Part shown: one piece after another, positions 46,271-53,968 of the stretch | Layout of the letters: each line of letters opens with the position of its first letter | Position numbering within the stretch: position 1 is the stretch's first letter | Source of the DNA: Hoyosella subflava DQS3-9A1 | GTDB taxonomy: Bacteria > Actinomycetota > Actinomycetes > Mycobacteriales > Mycobacteriaceae | Direction of reading: 5' to 3' | Length of the DNA stretch: 64,000 bases | Assembly: GCF_000214175.1 (NCBI RefSeq) | Contig: NC_015564.1 | Span: 3,906,001 to 3,970,000, forward strand | Position numbers and translations under genes: made by a program | The notes under the pieces: generated by a model | The model's input: only the letters and a program-made list of their open reading frames with translations | Told to the model about the DNA's origin: nothing | Databases searched by the model: none

Positions 46271-49200
46271 ATGTCGCTTACGACTTCCTCCGCGCCCACA
46301 GCGAAAACGCCTGCTCGCCGCGCGGACGTCCCGCCGGTGAGAACGTCGATATCGTCTGTGGACTTCACGCTGGACGACCGGTACGTCCGCGAAGATGGCT
46401 CGATCTACCTCACCGGTATTCAAGCACTCGTGCGCATCCTGCGGGACCGAGCGGTCCTCGACCGACGCCGCGGACAGAACATCTCCACTTTTGTTTCTGG
46501 TTATGAGGGCTCGCCCCTGGCCGGATACGACCTTGAAATCGTCCGCCGCCGCAGGCTGCTCGACGGCTACGACATCGTCCATCGTCCCGGCGTCAACGAA
46601 GAGCTCGCTGCGACGTCGATTCTCGGCACGCAGATGGTCCCCCAGGTTGGCCGGATGCGCGGAGACGGGGTCACGGGCTACTGGTATGGGAAATCTCCTG
46701 GACTAGACCGGGCCTCTGATGCCATCCGCCACGCCAATCTTGTCGGTACCGATCCCAACGGTGGTGCCGTCGCCCTGGTGGGTGATGATCCGGGCGGCAA
46801 GTCCTCCAGTTTGGCCTGTTCTTCCGAAGTGGCGATGGCGGACCTTCTGATTCCCACTCTGTACCCCGCCGACCCTCAAGAGGCTATCGACTACGGCATT
46901 CATGCACCGTATCTTTCCCGTTTCACCGGGCTGTGGTCAGGGATGAAGATCGTCACTGCTCTGGCGGACGGTGCCGGCAGCGCGACCGTTCATCCCGATC
47001 GGATCGTGCCCACATTCGGCGACCTGGGTGCGAGTACCTTCCGGCCGGACGCGAACCTTACCGGGCCGAACCTGATCAAACTCGAGCGCAGTCAGCTGCA
47101 TGACCGTCTGCCCCGCGCCCTGGCGTACGCCCGGCTCAACAACCTCAATGACATCGTGCAACGAGGGCCTGACGACCGAGTGGGTATCGTCGCGGCCGGG
47201 AAAACCTACCTCGACCTTCGTGAAGCCCTCACCGTGCTCGGTCTGGACGAGTCGGACCTACGGCGTTACGGCATCCGCATCCTCAAGCTCGGTATGATCT
47301 TCCCGGTCGACCCGGAGATTGTTCGGTCCTTCGCCGACGGTCTCGACGAGATCATCGTCGTGGAGGAAAAGCGAGCATTCATCGAATCGGCCATCCGCGA
47401 GATTCTCTACGGTCTGCCCGGCGCGCCACGGGTCCTGGGCAAGACCGATCCGAACGGACGGAAACTCGTCAACGATTTCGGCGAGCTCGACGCCGACCTC
47501 ATCACCGGTGCCCTCGCCCGACGACTGGGCGACGAGCTCCAGATCGAGCCGGTCATCCAGTGGCGTGAGCGACCGAAGCGTTCCCGAATCTCGCTGCCGA
47601 TCATCACCCGAACCCCCTACTTCTGCTCCGGATGCCCACACAACGCCTCCACCAAGGTCGCTCCCGACACCCTCATCGGCGGCGGCATCGGTTGCCACGC
47701 CATGGTGATGTTGATGGACGAAAAGCAGGTGGGTGAGGTCATCGGACTGACCCAGATGGGCGGCGAAGGCGCCCAGTGGGTTGGCATGGCCCCGTTCCTC
47801 GAGGAGAACCACTTCGTCCAGAACGTCGGCGACGGCACCTTCATGCATTCCGGAAGCCTGGCACTTCGAGCCGCCGTGGCCTCCGGCGAGAACATCACCT
47901 ACAAGCTGCTGTACAACGCCACCGTCGCCATGACCGGCGGCCAGGACCCGGTCGGCGCCATGCCACTTGACCGGCTCGTTGGACTGCTGAAGTCCGAAGG
48001 CGCTAAGAAAATTGTCGTCACCACGGAAGACCGCAACCGGGTCAAGGCATTCAAGCTACCAAGAGACGTCGAGGTCCGAGACCGTGACGACCTCGTAAAG
48101 GTACAGCAGGAACTGGCCAGCGTTCCCGGCGTCAGCGTCCTCATCCACGACCAAGAATGTGCGGCCGAGAAACGGCGTAAGCGCAAGCGCGGAAAGGTTG
48201 AGACCCCGACTTCCAAGGTGATGATCAACGAGCGCATCTGCGAAGGGTGCGGTGACTGCGGCGAGAAATCCAACTGCCTGTCTGTGCAGCCGACGGAGAC
48301 CGAGTTCGGTCGGAAAACCACGATCCACCAGTCGTCCTGCAACCTCGACTACTCCTGCCTCAAGGGCGACTGTCCTTCATTCGTGACGATCACCCCGGGC
48401 ACCGCAGAAGAGCGCGATCCTGTGCCTGAGATCCCCGCCTCCGTCGTGGACGAACCGAATTCTGCTACGCGGGCGGATGACTTTGGTATGCGGATCATGG
48501 GCGTTGGCGGCACCGGCGTGGTGACCGTGTCGCAAATCCTCGGTACCGCCGCCGTCCTCGACGGCTGGTTTGTGCGCAGTCTCGACCAGACCGGACTTGC
48601 ACAGAAGGGCGGAGCCGTCATCTCGGACCTCAAACTTACCTCCACGTACTCGGACCACTCCCCCAAGATCGGAGCCGGACGGTGTGACCTTTACTTGGCT
48701 TGCGATTCGCTAGTGGCAACCGACCCCAACAACCTCCGGGTTGCCGACTCCGGCAAAACAGTCGCGGTCGTCTCAACCACCGAAGTGCCGACCGGACAAA
48801 TGGTCGTGGACACCTCAGTGACGTTCCCTGCACCGGGCACTATCCGTGACGCAATCGACGACTCCGCGTCCCGCTCCATCTATCTCGACCCGGCAGAGTT
48901 GTCTCTCCAGCTGTTCGGTGACGAGCAGTTCACAAACATGCTCCTCGTCGGAGCTTCCTACCAGACCGGATCGCTTCCGATCAGCGCCGAGTCGATCGAA
49001 AACGCCATCACCCTAAACGGCGCAGCGGTCGAGACGAACCTGCAAGCATTCCGCCGCGGCCGCCAGGTCGTCGCCGATCCCGAGGCACTGACCAGGACCA
49101 TCAACGCGACCCGCAAGGCCAACAGCGAGCCCACCCGCCCGACCGCCGACGTCCAAGAAATCGCGCGCATCGTCCAGGCCAATACAGGCTCAGAGCTGGG

Positions 49201-49870
49201 TAAGATCGTCGAGCGGCGTATTGCCGAGCTGATTGATTACCAGAACACCGACTACGCCAGGCTTTTCGCCGCGTTCATCGAACGAGTCCGCACCGCGGAG
49301 GAGTCCACCACCGGTCATGCAGGAGTGCTGACCGAGACAGTGGTGCGCAACCTATACAAACTGATGGCCTACAAGGACGAATACGAAGTCGCACGCCTCA
49401 TCTTAGATCCGTCATTCGACGCTGCCGCCACCGAAGCCTTCGGCAAGGACGCAAAGCGCTCCATCCGACTCCACCCCCCGATGCTGCGAGCACTCGGAAT
49501 GAAAAACAAGATCTCGCTGGGCTCTTGGTCCTACCCGGCGTTCCGCACGCTCTATCGCATGCGGCGCGTGCGCGGCACCAAGCTCGACATCTTTGGCTAC
49601 CACCACATTCGAAAGATGGAACGTCAGCTCATCACCGAGTACCGCGAAGTCGTCGAACGCCTGCTCGCCGGACTCACCCCCGACACCCTCACGGCGGCCG
49701 TGGAGATCGCCGACCTGCCCGACATGGTGCGCGGATACGAACAAATCAAGGCCAACAACGTCGTTCGCTACCACGAGACGATGGCGAACCTGCTCAGCAG
49801 ATACCAGCGTCCGCACCATGTACGTGACGATCAGTGTGACGACTACGAGCACCCCGATACTGATCTGTAG
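46271..49870 (+). CDS. Fused 2-oxoacid (indolepyruvate-type) ferredoxin oxidoreductase
   Basis: The 1199-residue single chain carries all modules of the indolepyruvate:ferredoxin oxidoreductase family. The N-terminal pyrimidine-binding part has FVSGYEGSPLAGYD. The TPP pyrophosphate part has FCSGCPHNASTK and GIGCHAMVM (residues about 450-560). The 4Fe-4S segment is CEGCGDCGEKSNC, with a second group CNLDYSCLKGDCPSF (about 655-700). The gamma domain has GVGGTGVVTVSQILG and LAQKGGAV (about 735-930), followed by a helical C-terminal domain. It oxidatively decarboxylates a 2-oxoacid to an acyl-CoA with ferredoxin as acceptor. Its last codons overlap a foreign permease remnant on the other strand, so the original C-terminus may be altered. 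Confidence 0.9.
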   Translation: MSLTTSSAPTAKTPARRADVPPVRTSISSVDFTLDDRYVREDGSIYLTGIQALVRILRDRAVLDRRRGQNISTFVSGYEGSPLAGYDLEIVRRRRLLDGYDIVHRPGVNEELAATSILGTQMVPQVGRMRGDGVTGYWYGKSPGLDRASDAIRHANLVGTDPNGGAVALVGDDPGGKSSSLACSSEVAMADLLIPTLYPADPQEAIDYGIHAPYLSRFTGLWSGMKIVTALADGAGSATVHPDRIVPTFGDLGASTFRPDANLTGPNLIKLERSQLHDRLPRALAYARLNNLNDIVQRGPDDRVGIVAAGKTYLDLREALTVLGLDESDLRRYGIRILKLGMIFPVDPEIVRSFADGLDEIIVVEEKRAFIESAIREILYGLPGAPRVLGKTDPNGRKLVNDFGELDADLITGALARRLGDELQIEPVIQWRERPKRSRISLPIITRTPYFCSGCPHNASTKVAPDTLIGGGIGCHAMVMLMDEKQVGEVIGLTQMGGEGAQWVGMAPFLEENHFVQNVGDGTFMHSGSLALRAAVASGENITYKLLYNATVAMTGGQDPVGAMPLDRLVGLLKSEGAKKIVVTTEDRNRVKAFKLPRDVEVRDRDDLVKVQQELASVPGVSVLIHDQECAAEKRRKRKRGKVETPTSKVMINERICEGCGDCGEKSNCLSVQPTETEFGRKTTIHQSSCNLDYSCLKGDCPSFVTITPGTAEERDPVPEIPASVVDEPNSATRADDFGMRIMGVGGTGVVTVSQILGTAAVLDGWFVRSLDQTGLAQKGGAVISDLKLTSTYSDHSPKIGAGRCDLYLACDSLVATDPNNLRVADSGKTVAVVSTTEVPTGQMVVDTSVTFPAPGTIRDAIDDSASRSIYLDPAELSLQLFGDEQFTNMLLVGASYQTGSLPISAESIENAITLNGAAVETNLQAFRRGRQVVADPEALTRTINATRKANSEPTRPTADVQEIARIVQANTGSELGKIVERRIAELIDYQNTDYARLFAAFIERVRTAEESTTGHAGVLTETVVRNLYKLMAYKDEYEVARLILDPSFDAAATEAFGKDAKRSIRLHPPMLRALGMKNKISLGSWSYPAFRTLYRMRRVRGTKLDIFGYHHIRKMERQLITEYREVVERLLAGLTPDTLTAAVEIADLPDMVRGYEQIKANNVVRYHETMANLLSRYQRPHHVRDDQCDDYEHPDTDL

Positions 49871-49957
49871 CCACGCGGCGGGCACCGCGCGCACCACCAT
49901 CGCGCCCGGTACAGCGCCTATCACAGCAGCGGGCACAATGATGGCGTAAGCGCCCAC
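49800..49957 (-). pseudogene. Remnant of a TauE/SafE-like membrane protein
   Basis: On the minus strand the frame begins at ATG 49957 and codes two hydrophobic stretches (MGAYAIIVPAAVIGAVPGAM and PAAWLQISIGVLVVVTLIV) like the paired helices of TSUP (TauE/SafE) permeases. It then runs into the antisense of the oxidoreductase gene near 49800. Only a fifth of a normal gene remains. Family call is tentative. Confidence 0.35.
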
Positions 49958-49977
49958 CTAGCGATACGTCATGCAGC

Positions 49978-50637
49978 CTACTCGGTGCGCTGAAGACCAG
50001 TCGTTTTCGATGCGCACACGAGGTTGCGGCCGACGGCGACGCACACTGCCGCCAGCCAGCTCAAGACCAAGATGAGCGCCGCCCTTTGCCATAAACCGGT
50101 CCGTGGGGCATCACTCTCCCAGGCTGTAGTGAACCTGTGAACCAGTACAACCGCGAGCACCGACGTGAGCGCGGAGTACGTACGTACAGCCCATCCGAAG
50201 TCGGCTGTGACCGCCGCAATAGCTGGCAACACTGGAAGTAACAGAAATACGACCGCTCCGGCCCGGTCGTGCCACAGGTGCCGACGGGTGAACGTCGTCG
50301 GCGTTGTGTCTGTAGTGCCCGGCGGATAGCCACGCATCGCGTCCATCGGAAAGATGCCAGACGCGATCAGCGCCAGGCCCAAAAGCGTGATCGACCCGCC
50401 GAGCAGAACCGACACGCCAAGTGCCCCAACGCCACCGGCTGCGATCATTGCGCCACTCACCGCGAAGTTCGTGGTCTGGACCCATCCTCGGTCACCAAGT
50501 GCTAGCGCGCTGACGGGATGGCGCAGCCAGCGGTAGCCAGTCCGTGTCCACCCGTCGACCAGGAACACCACGGCGAAGCCAACCGTGCCCACCGCACCGA
50601 TTGCGGTGAGCACGGTTGCAGGAAAGGCGGGAATCAC
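49978..50637 (-). CDS. DUF998-like membrane protein
   Basis: The 219-residue protein has six predicted helices and the DUF998 hallmark: a glycine-rich second helix followed by LIASGIFPMDAMRGYPPGT and the HLWHDRAGAVVF segment. GTG 50637 overlaps the upstream permease stop as GTGA; GTG 50643 is possible too. Function is unknown. It was probably the last gene of an ABC exporter operon now damaged upstream. Confidence 0.65.
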   Translation of the reverse strand: MIPAFPATVLTAIGAVGTVGFAVVFLVDGWTRTGYRWLRHPVSALALGDRGWVQTTNFAVSGAMIAAGGVGALGVSVLLGGSITLLGLALIASGIFPMDAMRGYPPGTTDTTPTTFTRRHLWHDRAGAVVFLLLPVLPAIAAVTADFGWAVRTYSALTSVLAVVLVHRFTTAWESDAPRTGLWQRAALILVLSWLAAVCVAVGRNLVCASKTTGLQRTE

Positions 50638-51399
50638 TCCCACCGGAAGAACACCGCCGCAACGAACCCGCCGACAAGTACCGCGGCCACCAGGCTGAGG
50701 ATGTGCGCTGAATCAACCGGCGTACCAGCCCACGCGTCCGCGAGAGCGTGCATGGTCGCGCCGAAGGGCAGGTGCTCTCCCACCCTGGCTAGCTCCTCGG
50801 GCAGGGATTGCGCACCGAACAGCCCGCCGAGTGCCGCGACCGCGAAGAACGCGATCAGGCCGATGGCGACTGCAGTGTTGGGTGTTGGGGCGACAGCAGC
50901 GACGATCATCCCCACTCCATACATGGCCGCCAGTCCCAGCAGCGCCACGGCGACAGCCATCACAGGATTTAGCGGGAACTCCGCGCCGAAAACCAGAACA
51001 GCAACCGCGAAGGCAACGCCCACACCTAACACTGCCTGCAAAAGGCTCACCACTGCCTGAGCAACGAGCACCATCGCGGGCGAGGCGGGCGTGACCGCGA
51101 GACGACGCAAAATGCCGCTGCCGGTAGTAGGTGAGGAAGCTCGGCATGTAGATGATCCCAATCGACGCGATGACCATCGCGAAAACCAGCGGGAGAACAT
51201 ATATCTCCGGGCCTGTCAGCCCGGTGTCGCCAGCAGCTTCCGAGCCAGCAGCAGATGCGCTCATGATCAGGATGAGCAAGGGAAGCCCGATGGGTACCAC
51301 TAGGCTGGCGGTGTCACGAACCACCATTTTGGCCTCGCACTTGATCAGTGTCACCCACGAACGAAGCCCTGGACGGTGCGCTTCGATGGCCGCGGTCAT
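50634..51399 (-). pseudogene. ABC-2 type exporter permease with a frameshift
   Basis: The frame from ATG 51399 (MTAAIEAHRPGLRSWVTLIKCE) continues through two helices to MPSFLTYYR near 51120. The remainder (SGILRRLAVTPASPAMVLVAQ to VAAVFFRWE) is in another frame. The two parts join into one ABC-2 permease of about 255 residues (YYR.SGILRRLAVTP is the expected continuation). One base is lost or gained at about 51115-51125. With the ATPase upstream also truncated, this is likely a real pseudogene rather than a read error. Confidence 0.8.
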
Positions 51400-51611
51400 C
51401 AGTTCTCCTCCATGTCGTCTTGCAGGGCACGCCCGGTCAAACACACGAACGCTTCCTCGAGGTCCGCGGCCCTCGCTTGCGCGGTGATTTCAGACGGTGT
51501 CCCCTCGGCGATGACCCGGCCCGCGTCGAGGAGCACAACGGCGTCACACAAACGGTTAACCTCATCCATAGCGTGGCTGACAAGCACCAGCGTGACCCCC
51601 CCCCCCGTCAC
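51399..51611 (-). pseudogene. C-terminal remnant of an ABC exporter ATPase
   Basis: Only the last 60-65 residues remain: switch region LVLVSHAMDEV, then CDAVVLLDAGRVIAEGTP and the DrrA-type tail LEEAFVCLTGR. Walker A, signature and Walker B are missing. The 5' end stops at a run of 11 C (51596-51606), beyond which lies the beginning of an ssuB gene. The stop overlaps the ABC-2 permease ATG, so these two once formed one exporter operon. Confidence 0.8.
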
Positions 51612-51694
51612 GCAGCTGTTCGATCGCTGTCCAGCTCCACGGCAGTTCCCGACTTCACAAGCTCTGCTCGGGATTCGGACTCCAGGACACTCAT
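51608..51694 (-). pseudogene. 5' stub of ssuB (right copy)
   Basis: ATG 51694 overlaps the ssuA stop as ATGA and begins MSVLESESRAELVKSGTAVE, matching the first residues of the left-copy SsuB (MSILASGSRAAVVEHAG). After about 25 codons the match ends and a stop follows at 51608-51610, at the joint with the unrelated ATPase. All catalytic motifs are lost. Confidence 0.8.
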
Positions 51695-52758
51695 GAGTCT
51701 GACACCTCCGCTACCCCCCGCTCGCGCAGGAGTTCATTCAGAATCGTCAGATCGTAGATCCCATTGAGGTCAACGGGTTCGAGGAGTCCCGCAGCAACCG
51801 CATCGTCAGCGGACTCCTGCAGCGAAGAGGCAATCGGGTCGGGCGTGAATTCGAGGTTCTGCCACGCCGCAGCGATCAGCTCGGCGGAGAGGCGCGTGTG
51901 AATCGCGTTCTCGATTCCATCCAGGGTTGTTGCCTGCGCTTCCTCGGGGCTCGAATTGACGAAGTCGAGCGCGTCGAGGTGGGCAGACAGTATTGCGCGG
52001 ATGATATCTGGGCTGGCGTCGAGGAACGCCGTGGATGCCAGGATATGTGTCGTGACGTACTGACCGTTCGGCCAAATGTCACGCTCGTCGACCAGAATCT
52101 GTCCGCCACCCTCATTAATAAGACGTGTTGCCCACGGCTCGGGAACCCACGCACCATCAAGATCGCCTTGCTGGAAGGCCTGGAGGACGTCAGCGTTCGC
52201 CATCGACCGAATTTCCACGTCGCCGCCGCCTCGCGTGTCGGTTTCGAACCCCTGTTCCGACAGCCACGCCCGCATCGCGACGTCCTGAGTGTTGCCGATG
52301 GGCTGCGGGGACGCCAGCGTCGCGCCCCGAAGGTCATCAGCACTGTCGATACCATCACGAACGACGAAGAAGGCTCCCCCTGATGTGGAGCCCGAGATCA
52401 GGCGTACCGCTTCACCATTGGAGCGCTGAAATGCGTTGATGGCCGGATTTGGTCCGATGTAGGTGAGATCAATCGCACCTGCTAGCAGGGCCTGAGCAGC
52501 CTCGCCGCCGGCGTTGAAGTAGTGGACTTCCAGTTCCACATCATCCCCGAGCGCCTCTTGCAGCAGCCCTTGTTCCACCCCCACCAACGCTGGGGCGTGC
52601 GTGACGTTCGGGAACATACCGACGCGGACGATTGAGGGGCCAGCCTCATCGTTTTGACCCGCACCGGCACAGCCGGAGACGGCAAGCCCAAGACCGAGGA
52701 CTACAGCGACCAACCGTGCGGTGACCGACCAGCGGCCACCTTTCCGACTCATTTTCAT
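51691..52758 (-). CDS. ssuA: Sulfonate-type ABC substrate-binding lipoprotein (right copy)
   Basis: The 355-residue lipoprotein has lipobox AVSGC and the same landmarks as the left copy (VGMFPNVTHAPALVGVEQGL, AINAFQRSNGEAVRLISG, PNGQYVTTHILAST). ATG 52758 (MKMSRK) is chosen. It is intact but orphaned: the adjoining ssuB is cut and there is no ssuC. It could deliver its ligand to the left-copy SsuBC at 37209-38856. Confidence 0.88.
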   Translation of the reverse strand: MKMSRKGGRWSVTARLVAVVLGLGLAVSGCAGAGQNDEAGPSIVRVGMFPNVTHAPALVGVEQGLLQEALGDDVELEVHYFNAGGEAAQALLAGAIDLTYIGPNPAINAFQRSNGEAVRLISGSTSGGAFFVVRDGIDSADDLRGATLASPQPIGNTQDVAMRAWLSEQGFETDTRGGGDVEIRSMANADVLQAFQQGDLDGAWVPEPWATRLINEGGGQILVDERDIWPNGQYVTTHILASTAFLDASPDIIRAILSAHLDALDFVNSSPEEAQATTLDGIENAIHTRLSAELIAAAWQNLEFTPDPIASSLQESADDAVAAGLLEPVDLNGIYDLTILNELLRERGVAEVSDS

Positions 52759-52777
52759 GAGTGGGAAGCATATGCAC

Positions 52778-52818
52778 GTGGGAAAGCTTTCCACAAACTA
52801 TGCGGAAAGCTTTCCCAC
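52778..52818. promoter_or_regulatory. Twin palindromic operator between ssuA and the TauD-type gene
   Basis: GTGGGAAAGCTTTCCAC (52778-52794) and GCGGAAAGCTTTCCCAC (52802-52818) are near-perfect inverted repeats with centres 24 bases apart. They sit between divergent ssuA (start 52758) and the dioxygenase gene (start 52932), so one regulator could control both. The pair is conserved in the left copy, which argues for function. Confidence 0.7.
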
Positions 52819-52931
52819 TGATTGGATGCGCGGGATATCGATCAAGCTGACGATAACCCTGTCTTTATCCGCGTGCCCGTGGTTTTGTTCTCCTCACCAT
52901 CCACCACCCATCGTTTTCGGAAGGAAAGAAC

Positions 52932-53891
52932 ATGACGACTGATACCGTTCACCTGTCACACTCCGCCCCCGACCACGGCCAGGCGCTAACCGTCCAGCGC
53001 CTGGGCGAGCACATCGGGGCCGTGATCCACGGGGTGCGACTAGGTGGCGACCTCTCCCCCGATCAAGCTGACGCCATTCGGCGGGCGCTGCTCGCACACA
53101 AGGTAATCTTCTTCCGCGGTCAGCATCATCTCGACGAGTCCGGCCAATACGATTTCGCCCAACTGCTGGGCACACCGACTACAGCCCATCCGACAGTCAC
53201 ATCGTTCGGCGAACGAGTATTACCGATCGATTCCGAGAATGGCCGCGCAAACTCCTGGCACACTGACGTAACGTTCGTCGACCGGATCCCAAAAGCATCG
53301 ATTCTCCGACCTGAAGTCCTCCCGTCCTACGGTGGTTCGACGACGTGGGCGTCAACCGTCGCAGCGTACGAAGGCTTGCCTGCTCCGCTGCGCGCGCTAG
53401 TCGACACATTGTGGGCACGACATACCAATCTCTACGACTATGCGGCGACAAAAACCGACGACGCGGCCGGACCCAACTCAGCCGAATACCGCAAGGAGTT
53501 TCAGTCGACGTCCTACGAAACCGAGCATCCCGTAGTCCGTGTGCATCCGGAAACCGGTGAACGCGCACTACTGCTTGGACATTTCGTCAGGGAATTCGTC
53601 GGCTTCGGCAGCACGGAATCACACACGCTCTTCCAGCTGCTCCAAGCTCGCGTCACGAAACTGGAGTACACGGCTCGCTGGAACTGGCAGCCCGGTGACG
53701 TCGCAATCTGGGATAACCGTGCAACCCAGCACTATGCTGTCGCTGACTACGGCAACCAGCGCCGCCGACTGACTCGCATCACCCTTGCAGGGGACGTTCC
53801 GGTGAGCGTTAACGGTGAACGTAGCAGACTGATCGCTGGTGACGCTTCGCACTTCTCAGATCTCGATCAGCCACAGCCTCTAGCTAGCTGA
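52932..53891 (+). CDS. TauD/AtsK-type Fe(II)/2-oxoglutarate dioxygenase
   Basis: The 319-residue enzyme follows M. tuberculosis Rv3406 closely ([53 protein letters not shown]). The iron site is His-x-Asp in HTD and the distal His in TQHYA; the 2-oxoglutarate Arg is in [10 protein letters not shown]. Relatives oxidise alkyl sulfates or taurine so that sulfite or sulfate is released, giving sulfur to the cell. The RBS GGAAGGAAAG precedes ATG 52932. The gene converges on the terminator at 53911. Confidence 0.9.
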   Translation: MTTDTVHLSHSAPDHGQALTVQRLGEHIGAVIHGVRLGGDLSPDQADAIRRALLAHKVIFFRGQHHLDESGQYDFAQLLGTPTTAHPTVTSFGERVLPIDSENGRANSWHTDVTFVDRIPKASILRPEVLPSYGGSTTWASTVAAYEGLPAPLRALVDTLWARHTNLYDYAATKTDDAAGPNSAEYRKEFQSTSYETEHPVVRVHPETGERALLLGHFVREFVGFGSTESHTLFQLLQARVTKLEYTARWNWQPGDVAIWDNRATQHYAVADYGNQRRRLTRITLAGDVPVSVNGERSRLIAGDASHFSDLDQPQPLAS

Positions 53892-53910
53892 ATCTCGCGA
53901 TGATCCCAGG

Positions 53911-53952
53911 AAACACGCCCCCGCACAGCAGATTCCGTGTGGGGGCGTGTTT
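53911..53952. terminator. Bidirectional hairpin terminator
   Basis: A 14-bp stem with one G-U pair (ACACGCCCCCGCAC with GTGTGGGGGCGTGT) is flanked by AAA on the left and TTT on the right. It ends the TauD-type gene from one side and the three-gene monooxygenase operon from the other. Confidence 0.8.
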
Positions 53953-53968
53953 CGCGTGCACAGGTGGC

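Larger units (their letters stand above)
41070..49810. mobile_element. Putative imported catabolic island between the two sulfur copies
   Basis: The seven genes here (transporter, regulator, two dehydratase subunits, RraA-like, fused oxidoreductase and spacers) are a self-contained metabolic set. The left edge is next to the DszC-like scrap. The right edge cuts into a remnant of a TauE-like permease under the last codons of the oxidoreductase. No integrase, transposase or flanking direct repeat was seen, so the boundaries are approximate and import is inference from layout. Confidence 0.45.

Noticed and set aside
47258-47848. 196-codon frame opposite the fused oxidoreductase
   Set aside because: It lies antisense to the TPP-binding motifs of the oxidoreductase; no independent support.
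49412-49957. 181-codon minus-strand frame read as one gene
   Set aside because: Only the first 50 codons resemble a membrane protein; the rest is antisense to the oxidoreductase, so it is listed as a remnant.
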